This document shows positions 18,023 through 25,052 of a DNA stretch of 35,982 nt, one piece after another. The stretch is taken from positions 1-35,982 of the forward strand of contig CABXVZ010000011.1 in the NCBI GenBank assembly GCA_902515765.1. Reading direction: 5' to 3'. Made by a program: the position numbers and the translations under genes. Under the pieces are notes generated by a model. The model searched no databases and had not been told where the DNA came from. It was given only the letters and a program-made list of their open reading frames with translations. Position 1 is the stretch's first letter; each line of letters starts with the position of its first letter. The stretch comes from an uncultured Alphaproteobacteria bacterium (GTDB lineage: Bacteria > Pseudomonadota > Alphaproteobacteria > HIMB59).

Positions 18023-18682
18023 ATGATTCAAAAGATTGGCTCTATAAATTTAAAAAGTAAAGTATACGACTCCCTAAAGAAATATATTCTTTCTTTAAAT
18101 ATATATTTGAGAGAAAGGGACTTCCATTTAGATGAGAGACAACTTTCAGAAAAATTAGGCGTGAGTCGAACTCCTATTCGTGAAGCTATTGCTAAATTAG
18201 AACAAGACGGCATTGTGAGAACAGTTCCAAGAAGAGGTGTTTTTGTTCATAGAAAATCTAAAAAAGAGCTTATTGATATTGTAACTGTCTGGGCAGGACT
18301 GGAGGGATATGCGGCTCATCTTATTATTAAAAATTCTAATAAAGAAGAAATAGAGACGCTTAACAAATATTGCCAATACTCTAAGCAGAATGTTTTGTCT
18401 GATTTAGATAACTACTCAAATGATAATATTAAGTTTCACGAGCGTATAATGAAGTTAACAAAGGTAAAATTAATGGGTGAGATATTAGAATCCCAACTCA
18501 TACACCTACAATATTTAAGAAAAAAATTCATCATTGAGTCTGACAGATCAGTTAAGTCAATAGATGAACATAATGATATAATCAAATCTCTTGTCGCAGG
18601 ACATGGGGTAAAAGCAGAAAAACTTCTGAAAAACCATGCTTTAACACTTGTTGAAAAAATACAAGAAAGCATTAATTCCTAA
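18023..18682 (+). CDS. GntR-family regulator with FCD domain
   Basis: Regulator of 219 residues. The winged HTH is at about 8-75, with LDERQLSEKLGVSRTPIREAIAKLEQDGIV, and the FCD sensor domain at about 80-210, with the metal/ligand pattern NIKFHERIM, DEHNDIIKSL and KNHALTL supplying Asp/His ligands. FCD regulators of this type sense carboxylates. It is encoded right after tctA and just before the TDP enzyme, and the TGGTAT-N5-ATACCA sites at 14658, 14711 and 18712 have the form of FadR/FCD operators, so it is the obvious candidate to bind them. Local repressor released by the transported acid is the simplest model; this is inference. Confidence 0.92.
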   Translation: MIQKIGSINLKSKVYDSLKKYILSLNIYLRERDFHLDERQLSEKLGVSRTPIREAIAKLEQDGIVRTVPRRGVFVHRKSKKELIDIVTVWAGLEGYAAHLIIKNSNKEEIETLNKYCQYSKQNVLSDLDNYSNDNIKFHERIMKLTKVKLMGEILESQLIHLQYLRKKFIIESDRSVKSIDEHNDIIKSLVAGHGVKAEKLLKNHALTLVEKIQESINS

Positions 18683-18693
18683 ACCAAAATTCT

Positions 18694-18722
18694 TTGAAAC
18701 TTCAATAAATCTGGTATACATT
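18694..18722 (+). promoter_or_regulatory. Candidate promoter of the TDP enzyme-frc operon
   Basis: TTGAAA (18694-18699) with TACATT (18717-18722) at 17 bases; an alternative -10 is TATACA at 18715-18720. Both alternatives fall inside the operator at 18712-18728, so regulator binding would exclude RNA polymerase. Visual prediction. Confidence 0.45.
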
Positions 18723-18728
18723 ATACCA
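18712..18728. promoter_or_regulatory. GntR-type operator copy 3, best match
   Basis: TGGTATACATTATACCA: perfect 6-base arms TGGTAT/ATACCA around ACATT. It is the most complete of the three sites and lies 18 bases before the ATG of the TDP enzyme, overlapping the predicted -10. It shares the asymmetric centre ACATT with the other two copies, which argues against chance. Confidence 0.7.
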
Positions 18729-18745
18729 CCAGAGAGAGGTTAACT

Positions 18746-20422
18746 ATGTCTACAGGAACTAATGAACAAATGATAACTGGCGGTGAGCTAGTAGCTAAGG
18801 CCCTTAAAGCAGAGGGAGTTGAAGTTATTTATACACTATGTGGTGGCCACATAATTGATATTTACAATGGATGTTTAAATGAAGGAATTAAAATTATCGA
18901 TGTTAGGCATGAAGAAGTTGCCTCTCATGCAGCCGATGGTTATGCAAGAATGACAGGAAAACCAGGTTGTGCAGTTGTTACGGCTGGTCCTGGTACTACT
19001 CATGCTCTTACTGGAGTTGCAAATGCATTTAGAGCAGAAATCCCTATGCTCTTGATTGGTGGACAAAGTTCTCTTACCCAACATAAAATGGGATCTCTCC
19101 AAGACCTTCCTCACGTAGACATGATGCAGCCCATTACTAAATTTGCATCCACTGTTATGTCTACTGAAAGATGTGCAGATATGGTTTCAATGGCGTTTAG
19201 AGAAACTAGAAATGGATCGTTCGGACCATCTTTTTTAGAGATACCTCGTGATATTTTAGACTCCTCAATACCTATCAGTAAAGCTGTTCTTCCTGAAACT
19301 GGAAAATATAGTGCTTCATCCAAAACATTAGCAGATCCTGTTGATGTTCAAAAAGCTGCAGATATTATTTCAAAAGCAGAAAGACCATGTGTTTTGTTAG
19401 GTCAGCAAGTTTGGACATGTCAATCTACTGATGATGCAGTTGAATTTGTAAGAAATTTAAATATACCCGCATACCTTAACGGGGCAGCTAGAGGTTCTTT
19501 AGCTCCTGGAGACCCACATCATTTTCATAGAACTCGAAGAAATGCATTTACAAAATCAGATTGCATTATAATTGTGGGAACTCCTTTTGATTTCCGAATG
19601 GGGTATGGCAAAAGATTAAATCCAAATGCTACTGTTATCCAAATTGATATGGATTATAGAACTGTTGGTAAAAATAGAGATATATCATTAGGCTTAGTAG
19701 GACATATAGGAACTACTCTTAAAGCTATTTCTGAAGCTGGAGTTAAACAAGATAGATCAGACTGGTTTAACGAGTTAAGAGCTGGAGAAGAAGCCGCTCT
19801 TGAGAAGTTGATGCCTACATTTACTACAGAAAAATCCCCAATTAGCCCATACAGAGTTGCTTGGGAATTAAATCAATTTTTAAATGATGACACTATTTAT
19901 ATAGGCGATGGCGGTGATGTTGTAACAATCAGCGCTCAAGCAGTTCAGCCAAGACAACCAGGAGCTTGGATGGATCCAGGTCCATTAGGAACACTGGGTG
20001 TTGGAGTTCCGTATGCTTTAGCTGCTAAGTTAGCTGCCCCTGATAAAGAAATTCTTCTATATTGTGGAGATGGAGCCTTTTCTATGACGGGAATGGACTT
20101 TGAAGCATTTGTTCGTCACAAAGCGCCAGTCCTAACTGTAATAGGTAATAATTCTGCTCAAAATCAAATTAGATTTGGTCAAATTATGAAATACGGAGAA
20201 GAAAAAGGTAATGTTGGAAATATTCTGGGCGACGTTAACTTTGATGAGTTTGCAAAAATCTTTGGTGGTTATGGAGAAGCGGTTAGAGAAGCAAAAGATA
20301 TCCAGCCTGCACTTCAAAGAGCAAGAGAAGCCGTTAAATCTGGGATACCTGCAATTGTAAATATTTGGGTGGATAAAGAAGAGTTTGCTCCTGGTACTAA
20401 AAACCAGACAATGTACAAATAA
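18746..20422 (+). CDS. Thiamine-diphosphate lyase/decarboxylase, oxalyl-CoA decarboxylase or 2-hydroxyacyl-CoA lyase-like
   Basis: TDP enzyme of the acetolactate synthase superfamily, 558 residues, three domains: PYR (about 10-175) with catalytic Glu56 in DVRHEEVASHAADGYAR; central Rossmann-like domain (about 195-330); PP (about 370-540) with the Mg/TDP motif GDGAF (441) to NN (468-469). It is followed 17 bases later by frc, the partner of oxalyl-CoA decarboxylase, so a formyl-CoA-forming decarboxylase or 2-hydroxyacyl-CoA lyase is likely. However, the signatures I know from Oxc (the NEGAN strand, the GIY after NN, the Tyr-Glu loop near 120) are replaced by IGDGGDVV, SAQNQ and LQDLPHVD. No acetolactate synthase small subunit accompanies it. 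Reaction unproven. GAGAGG before the ATG is a good ribosome site. Confidence 0.7.
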   Translation: MSTGTNEQMITGGELVAKALKAEGVEVIYTLCGGHIIDIYNGCLNEGIKIIDVRHEEVASHAADGYARMTGKPGCAVVTAGPGTTHALTGVANAFRAEIPMLLIGGQSSLTQHKMGSLQDLPHVDMMQPITKFASTVMSTERCADMVSMAFRETRNGSFGPSFLEIPRDILDSSIPISKAVLPETGKYSASSKTLADPVDVQKAADIISKAERPCVLLGQQVWTCQSTDDAVEFVRNLNIPAYLNGAARGSLAPGDPHHFHRTRRNAFTKSDCIIIVGTPFDFRMGYGKRLNPNATVIQIDMDYRTVGKNRDISLGLVGHIGTTLKAISEAGVKQDRSDWFNELRAGEEAALEKLMPTFTTEKSPISPYRVAWELNQFLNDDTIYIGDGGDVVTISAQAVQPRQPGAWMDPGPLGTLGVGVPYALAAKLAAPDKEILLYCGDGAFSMTGMDFEAFVRHKAPVLTVIGNNSAQNQIRFGQIMKYGEEKGNVGNILGDVNFDEFAKIFGGYGEAVREAKDIQPALQRAREAVKSGIPAIVNIWVDKEEFAPGTKNQTMYK

Positions 20423-20439
20423 TAAGGTAGGTTGAAATA

Positions 20440-21687
20440 ATGGAAGCTCTTAAAGGTGTAAAAGTATTGGACATGACTCATGTTCAATCAGGACCTACTT
20501 GTACTCAACTTCTTGCTTGGTTTGGTGCGGATGTTGTTAAAGTTGAAAGACCCGGAGTAGGAGATGCTACTCGTGGTCAGCTAAGAGACGTCCCTGAAGC
20601 TGATAGTCTTTACTTCACGATGCTCAATTCTAATAAAAGAAGCATTACTCTTAATCCTAAAAAACCAGAAGGTTCTAAAATTTTTACTCAACTCATCAAA
20701 GAATGTGATGTGATGGTTGAAAATTTTGCCCCCGGCGCCCTAGATAGAATGGGTTTCTCATGGGAGAAAATTCAAGAGATTAATCCTCGTATGATTTATG
20801 CCTCTGTAAAAGGTTTTGGACCAGGGCAGTATGAAGAATGTAAAGTTTATGAGAATGTGGCCCAATGTGCTGGAGGTTCTGCTTCCACAACAGGAATGCT
20901 GGGTGAGGTACCAATGGTTACAGGAGCCCAAATCGGTGATAGTGGTACAGGTCTTCATTTAGCTTTAGGAATTGTCACAGCTTTATTTCACAGAGAAAAG
21001 TCTGGAAAAGGACAAAGAGTATCTGCTGCTATGCAAGACGGAGTTTTAAATCTTTGTCGCGTAAAGCTGCGAGACCAACAACGATTAGAAAAAGGACCTC
21101 TCAAAGAATATTCCCAATTTGGTGAAGATATTCCTTTTGGAGAGGCAACCCCTAGAGCTGGAAATGACTCCGGTGGCGGCCAACCAGGTAGAATTTTAAA
21201 GTGTAAAGGATGGGAGACAGACCCCAATGCCTATACTTACTTTATAACACAGGCTGCTGTATGGGAAAAAGTCTGTGACGTTATTGGAAAGCCTGAGTGG
21301 AAAGAAGATGAAAATTATTCTACCCCAGCTCTTCGATTACCTCGTTTAAACGAAATTTTTAATACTATCGAGGCCTGGACGATGACTAAAACGAAGTTTG
21401 AAGTCATGGATTTATGTAATCCTCTTGATATACCAGTAGGACCAATTCTTTCATTAAAAGAAATAGCAGAAGACCCTGGTTTAAGGGAAACAGGAACAGT
21501 AGTTGAAGTTGACCATCCAGTGAGGGGAAAATATTTAACAGTAGGAAACCCAATTAAATTATCTGACTCACCTGCAATAGTAAAACGTTCACCTTTATTA
21601 GGAGAACATACTGATGAAATTTTAAAAGAATTTTGTAATATGACAGACGATGAAATTAAAGCTGTGAAAGAAGCTGGAGCAGTTTAA
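20440..21687 (+). CDS. frc: Formyl-CoA:oxalate CoA-transferase (class III, CaiB/BaiF family)
   Basis: Moves CoA from formyl-CoA to oxalate or a similar acid, giving formate and the acyl-CoA. It has 415 residues, as in E. coli YfdW and Oxalobacter Frc, which it resembles along the whole length as I remember them ([50 protein letters not shown]). Catalytic Asp167 is in [10 protein letters not shown]; Tyr137 and Gln16 are conserved. Gln47 matches the E. coli enzyme rather than the Trp of Oxalobacter. The active-site glycine loop reads SGGGQ (244-248) instead of GGGGQ. It lies between the TDP enzyme and a formyl-folate enzyme; AAGGTAGG is its ribosome site. Oxalate is the best-supported acceptor but a related 2-hydroxy acid cannot be excluded. 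Confidence 0.9.
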   Translation: MEALKGVKVLDMTHVQSGPTCTQLLAWFGADVVKVERPGVGDATRGQLRDVPEADSLYFTMLNSNKRSITLNPKKPEGSKIFTQLIKECDVMVENFAPGALDRMGFSWEKIQEINPRMIYASVKGFGPGQYEECKVYENVAQCAGGSASTTGMLGEVPMVTGAQIGDSGTGLHLALGIVTALFHREKSGKGQRVSAAMQDGVLNLCRVKLRDQQRLEKGPLKEYSQFGEDIPFGEATPRAGNDSGGGQPGRILKCKGWETDPNAYTYFITQAAVWEKVCDVIGKPEWKEDENYSTPALRLPRLNEIFNTIEAWTMTKTKFEVMDLCNPLDIPVGPILSLKEIAEDPGLRETGTVVEVDHPVRGKYLTVGNPIKLSDSPAIVKRSPLLGEHTDEILKEFCNMTDDEIKAVKEAGAV

Positions 21688-21711
21688 ACTAATTAAATAG
21701 AGGAGATAAAT

Positions 21712-22629
21712 ATGAAGATTATTTTAATGGGACAACAAGCATTTGGTAAAAGCGCTTTAGAAAAATTTCATACAGAGACAAATCATGACGTGGTAGCAGT
21801 TTATTGTGCTCCTGATAAAGAGGGCAAACCAGCTGATCCAGTAAAAGATTATGCTCAAAGCGTAGGTCTTCCTGTTTTTCAACCATCAAACTTCAAAGAC
21901 CAAGAAGTTCTTGATCAGATAAAATCTCATGATGCTGATTTGTGTGTAATGGCATACGTCACAATATTTGTTCCCGAAGGAGCTAGAGATATTCCTAAAC
22001 ATGGTTCTATTTGCTTTCATCCATCTTTACTCCCACTTCACAGAGGTCCAAGCTCAATTAACTGGCCTATTATAGGAGGTGCTACCAAAACAGGTTTGAC
22101 AATATTTTATCCCAATGATGGATTAGATGAGGGAGAAATTCTTCTCCAAAAAGAAGTTGAAATAGGTCCTGACGATACTTTAGGAGATGTATATTTTTCT
22201 AAGATTTTCCCTTTAGGGGTAGATGCTTGCATTGAAGCAGCTGATATGATGGAAGCAGGTAGTCCTCCACGTATTGTTCAAGATGAAACTAAAGCTACTT
22301 ATGAGTCATGGTGTAAAAAAGCAGATGCCAGAATAGATTGGAAAAAACCAGGAAGAGAAATTTACAATCTTATAAGAGGTTGCAACCCACAACCAGGGGC
22401 ATGGGCAGAGTTTATGGGAGATGAATTCACTTTTGTTGATACAAAATTTAATGATCAACAAAGTGCAGAACACTTTCCTGGTCAGATTATTTCAATAAAC
22501 GCCGAAAACATCGAAATTGCAGTTAAAGGAGGCTTTATTGAAGTTTCTCGATTTAAGTCTGATCAAGGTAAGCTTTACGTCAAGGATATGAATACTGCAG
22601 TGTTTACAGAAGGCGATTTATTCTCATAA
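21712..22629 (+). CDS. Stand-alone 10-formyltetrahydrofolate hydrolase/formyltransferase domain protein
   Basis: 305 residues matching the N-terminal hydrolase domain of 10-formyl-THF dehydrogenase (ALDH1L) rather than Met-tRNA formyltransferase: MKIILMGQQAFGKSAL, HDVVAVYCAPDKEGKPADP, then HPSLLPLHRGPSSINW (103-118). Catalytic His103 and Asp139 (NDGLDEG) are 36 residues apart, the spacing in the mammalian enzyme (His106, Asp142). A formyl_trans_C-like domain follows from about residue 205. The acyl-carrier and aldehyde dehydrogenase domains of full ALDH1L are absent. Third gene of the TDP enzyme-frc operon (24-base gap, GAGGAG ribosome site), so it probably handles a formyl group made by that pathway: hydrolysis of 10-formyl-THF, or transfer between formyl-CoA and folate. 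The latter is speculation. Confidence 0.85.
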   Translation: MKIILMGQQAFGKSALEKFHTETNHDVVAVYCAPDKEGKPADPVKDYAQSVGLPVFQPSNFKDQEVLDQIKSHDADLCVMAYVTIFVPEGARDIPKHGSICFHPSLLPLHRGPSSINWPIIGGATKTGLTIFYPNDGLDEGEILLQKEVEIGPDDTLGDVYFSKIFPLGVDACIEAADMMEAGSPPRIVQDETKATYESWCKKADARIDWKKPGREIYNLIRGCNPQPGAWAEFMGDEFTFVDTKFNDQQSAEHFPGQIISINAENIEIAVKGGFIEVSRFKSDQGKLYVKDMNTAVFTEGDLFS

Positions 22630-22638
22630 TAGCTCACA

Positions 22639-23133
22639 GTGGCTAAACAGTATAAAGATTCACTTAAGACATTATCCTTCATAGTTTATTTCATAATACT
22701 TTTTGTGTTATGGCTTGTATTATCGGGATATTTAAAAACATTATTATTATTTTTTGGTCTTGTAAGTGTTTTATTTGTCATATGGATGTCCTATAGAGCT
22801 AATGCCTTAGAAGAAGACTCCCTTCCTATTAAATTAATTTTAAAATTACCATTCTATTGGTTATGGCTTTTTAAAGAAATTTTTAAATCGGGCATCATTA
22901 CAACTGCTTTAATTTGGAATGGAAAATTTGCACCACAATTGTTCAGGATCAGAGCTTCTCAAAAAAGTACAACAGGTATTGCTAACTATGCTAATGCAAT
23001 AACTCTTACTCCAGGAACGGTTACAATAGAAGTAGAAAAAAAGACTCTTCTTGTTCATGCTTTAAATAAAAAATTATCTGAAGATTTACAATCAGAAGAT
23101 ATGGATAAAGTAATTACTGGCTTAGATAAATGA
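22639..23133 (+). CDS. mnhE: Mrp antiporter subunit E
   Basis: Membrane protein of 164 residues (GTG start) with two or three N-terminal hydrophobic segments and a cytoplasmic C-terminus. Conserved MnhE traits: FVLWLVLSG, then LPFYWLWLFKEIFKSGI, and NAITLTPGTVTIEV near residue 125, the hallmark of the family. It starts only 9 bases after the formyl-folate enzyme gene, so read-through is likely, and overlaps mnhF by ATGA. First subunit of the cation/proton antiporter cluster. Confidence 0.93.
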   Translation: MAKQYKDSLKTLSFIVYFIILFVLWLVLSGYLKTLLLFFGLVSVLFVIWMSYRANALEEDSLPIKLILKLPFYWLWLFKEIFKSGIITTALIWNGKFAPQLFRIRASQKSTTGIANYANAITLTPGTVTIEVEKKTLLVHALNKKLSEDLQSEDMDKVITGLDK

Positions 23134-23399
23134 TATTTTTTTTAACATTGTCGATTTTAGGGATCTCTGTATTTATGTGTTTAGTAAGGGCCATAAAAGG
23201 ACCAACCCCATTTGACAGAATACTTTCTATTTCAAGTATAGGTACAATTATAGCTATTGGCATTAGCGTACATGGCTTTGCTTTTAACAGACCTGATTTT
23301 GTTGATATTTCTCTTATGTATGTATTGCTGAACTTCTTGGGAACCATAGCAATTTTAAGGTATTACAAAATAAAAAATAAAAAAACTAATGTCATATAA
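23130..23399 (+). CDS. mnhF: Mrp antiporter subunit F
   Basis: 89 residues with three membrane helices. The motif CLVRAIKGPTPFDRILSISSIG (residues 17-38, conserved RxxxGPxxxDR) identifies MnhF/MrpF. Overlaps its neighbours by 4 and 11 bases. Part of the membrane antiporter complex. Confidence 0.93.
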   Translation: MIFFLTLSILGISVFMCLVRAIKGPTPFDRILSISSIGTIIAIGISVHGFAFNRPDFVDISLMYVLLNFLGTIAILRYYKIKNKKTNVI

Positions 23400-23703
23400 T
23401 TTTATAGAAATTTTCTCAATTATTTCATTAATTCTTGGTTGTTTTTTTATCTTATCAGGTAGTCTTGGGTTAATAAAACTTCCTGACGTATTTAGTAGAA
23501 TTCATGCTGCTGGGTTAATAGACACCCTTGGATCAGGATTTATTGTTCTAGCTTTAATTATATACTCAGGTTTTAGTTTATTAAGCCTAAAGCTAGTTCT
23601 AATACCAATATTTCTTTTATTTACGAGTCCCGTTACAAGCCATGCTATCTCTCTATTTGCTTATGAGTCAGGCCATAAACCAAAAGCTAAAATCAAAAAA
23701 TGA
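23389..23703 (+). CDS. mnhG: Mrp antiporter subunit G
   Basis: 104 residues with three membrane helices. GSLGLIKLPDVFSRIHAAGLIDTLGSG is the MnhG/MrpG signature (GxxGxxRLPDxxxRxHA), and TSPVTSHAISLFAYESG follows, also conserved. It overlaps mnhF by 11 bases and the next gene by ATGA. Confidence 0.93.
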   Translation: MSYNFIEIFSIISLILGCFFILSGSLGLIKLPDVFSRIHAAGLIDTLGSGFIVLALIIYSGFSLLSLKLVLIPIFLLFTSPVTSHAISLFAYESGHKPKAKIKK

Positions 23704-24263
23704 ACTTTTTATTAATAAACTTTTTTCTAATTTCTTTATTGTTAATAACTACTTTTTTTATTTTTAAATCTACCTCCTTGATAGGTATTGTTGCTCTAAC
23801 AGGAGCATTCACTTTACTTTGCTCAGCTATTTACGTCAATTTAGATGCTGTTGATGTTGCCTTTACAGAAGCAGCTGTGGGATCAGGGATCTCTACTATT
23901 TTAATGGTTATGGCTGCAGCAAAACTACCCGAGGGAAAAAAAAATAAATTAATAAATTTGTTTCCCAGTATTATTTTAGCAATATCAATATCACTTGTCC
24001 TAATATTAATAATATCTAACCTTCCATTATTAGGTGACCCAAATGCTCCTATTCATCTTCATGTTGTTCCTGAGTATATAAAAGAAAGTAAGGATTTTTT
24101 TCACATTCCTAATGTTGTGACTAATATTTTGGCTAGTTACAGAGGTTTTGATACTCTTGGAGAAACTATAGTCATTTTTACAGCAGGTTTAGGAGTAATT
24201 GTTCTACTAACTAGTAATACGCTCAATCGCAAAACAAAATTTAAGAATAAAGAAAAAAAATGA
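23700..24263 (+). CDS. MrpA C-terminal-type subunit (MbhD plus MbhE domains)
   Basis: 187 residues. The first half, three helices with LTGAFTLLCSAIYVNLDAVDVAFTEAAVGSGIST, is the DUF4040/MbhD domain; the second half, ending in GFDTLGETIVIFTAGLGVIVLL, is the MbhE-like domain. In most bacteria these domains are fused to the C-terminus of MrpA/MnhA; here they are a separate protein, and the MrpA N-terminal-type subunit is encoded later (26546-27994). The acidic residues in VDVAFTEAAVG belong to the lateral ion path inferred for MrpA. Confidence 0.85.
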   Translation: MNFLLINFFLISLLLITTFFIFKSTSLIGIVALTGAFTLLCSAIYVNLDAVDVAFTEAAVGSGISTILMVMAAAKLPEGKKNKLINLFPSIILAISISLVLILIISNLPLLGDPNAPIHLHVVPEYIKESKDFFHIPNVVTNILASYRGFDTLGETIVIFTAGLGVIVLLTSNTLNRKTKFKNKEKK

Positions 24264-24697
24264 GAGATAAAATTTCATCAAGCCCTGTATTAAGTGTTGT
24301 TAGCAAAGTTCTTTTTGCTCCTATTATAATTTTTGGTCTTTACGTCCAATTTCACGGAGATTATGGTCCAGGTGGTGGTTTTCAAGCTGGCGTAATTGTA
24401 GCTGCGGCTTTTATCCTTTACTCGATGATATTTGGTCTAGCTAAAGGAGAAACTTTAGTTCCAGTAATGGTTAACAGATATCTCATGTGTGTTGGTGTTC
24501 TATTATACGCAGGTGTAGGAATTCTATCTATTTTTCTTGACGGAATGTACTTGGACTATAATGTTTTGTCTACTAACCCCTCTTCGGGCCAACATATTGG
24601 AATTATTCTAGTTGAACTAGGTGTGGGCATTACTGTAGCGACAGTTATGATTGCTCTTTATCATTCATTTGCATCTTTTAAGGTATCCCATGAGTAA
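24260..24697 (+). CDS. mnhB: Mrp antiporter subunit B
   Basis: 145 residues, four membrane helices, MnhB domain. VLFAPIIIFGLYVQFHGDYGPGGGFQAGVIVAAAFIL carries the family signature HGxxxPGGGFQxG. ATGA overlap with the previous gene, 8-base overlap with mnhC. Confidence 0.94.
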   Translation: MRDKISSSPVLSVVSKVLFAPIIIFGLYVQFHGDYGPGGGFQAGVIVAAAFILYSMIFGLAKGETLVPVMVNRYLMCVGVLLYAGVGILSIFLDGMYLDYNVLSTNPSSGQHIGIILVELGVGITVATVMIALYHSFASFKVSHE

Positions 24698-25052
24698 TTT
24701 TATTTATTTTTGGAACCACTTTGCTTTCATATTACTAATGATGGGAGGGCTTTTTATAATTATTACCAGTCAAAATTATTTAAAAAAAATAGTAGGGCTA
24801 GCTATCTTCCAAACTGCTGTATTTGTATTCTTTGTATCTCTGGCAAAAGTTCTTGATGGTACTGCCCCAATATTAACAAAATCTTTAAGTGTCTACTCAA
24901 ATCCTCTACCACACGTTTTAATACTTACTGCAATTGTGGTAGGTGTGGCTACATCTGCCCTAGGTTTAGCTTTAGTTTTACAAATATATAAAAATTATGG
25001 AACAATTGAGGAAAAAGAAATAGAGAATTTGGAGCTGAAGTCAGATAAATAA
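24690..25052 (+). CDS. mnhC: Mrp antiporter subunit C (NuoK-like)
   Basis: 120 residues, three membrane helices, homologous to NuoK. The ATG at 24690 is preferred over an upstream in-frame ATG at 24651: it gives the normal MnhC length and an 8-base overlap like the neighbouring genes. Conserved: GLAIFQTAVFVFFVSLA and the DPLPQALVLTAIVIG-like segment, here NPLPHVLILTAIVVGVATSALGLALVL, which ends in the family helix. The next gene starts at the base after its stop. Confidence 0.93.
   Translation: MSNFIYFWNHFAFILLMMGGLFIIITSQNYLKKIVGLAIFQTAVFVFFVSLAKVLDGTAPILTKSLSVYSNPLPHVLILTAIVVGVATSALGLALVLQIYKNYGTIEEKEIENLELKSDK

Noticed and set aside
18746-20422. TDP enzyme considered as acetolactate synthase (ilvB) or glyoxylate carboligase
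   Set aside because: No IlvN-like small subunit is next to it; the catalytic Glu56 excludes the Val of glyoxylate carboligase; frc lies directly downstream and a catabolic regulator directly upstream.
21712-22629. Methionyl-tRNA formyltransferase (fmt)
   Set aside because: HPSLLPLHRGPSSINW and the N-terminal MGQQAFG/PDKEGKPADP match the hydrolase domain of 10-formyl-THF dehydrogenase better, and def, the usual partner of fmt, is absent.
24651-24689. Upstream ATG for mnhC
   Set aside because: It would add 13 residues and a 47-base overlap with mnhB; ATG 24690 gives normal length and the 8-base overlap seen in neighbours.
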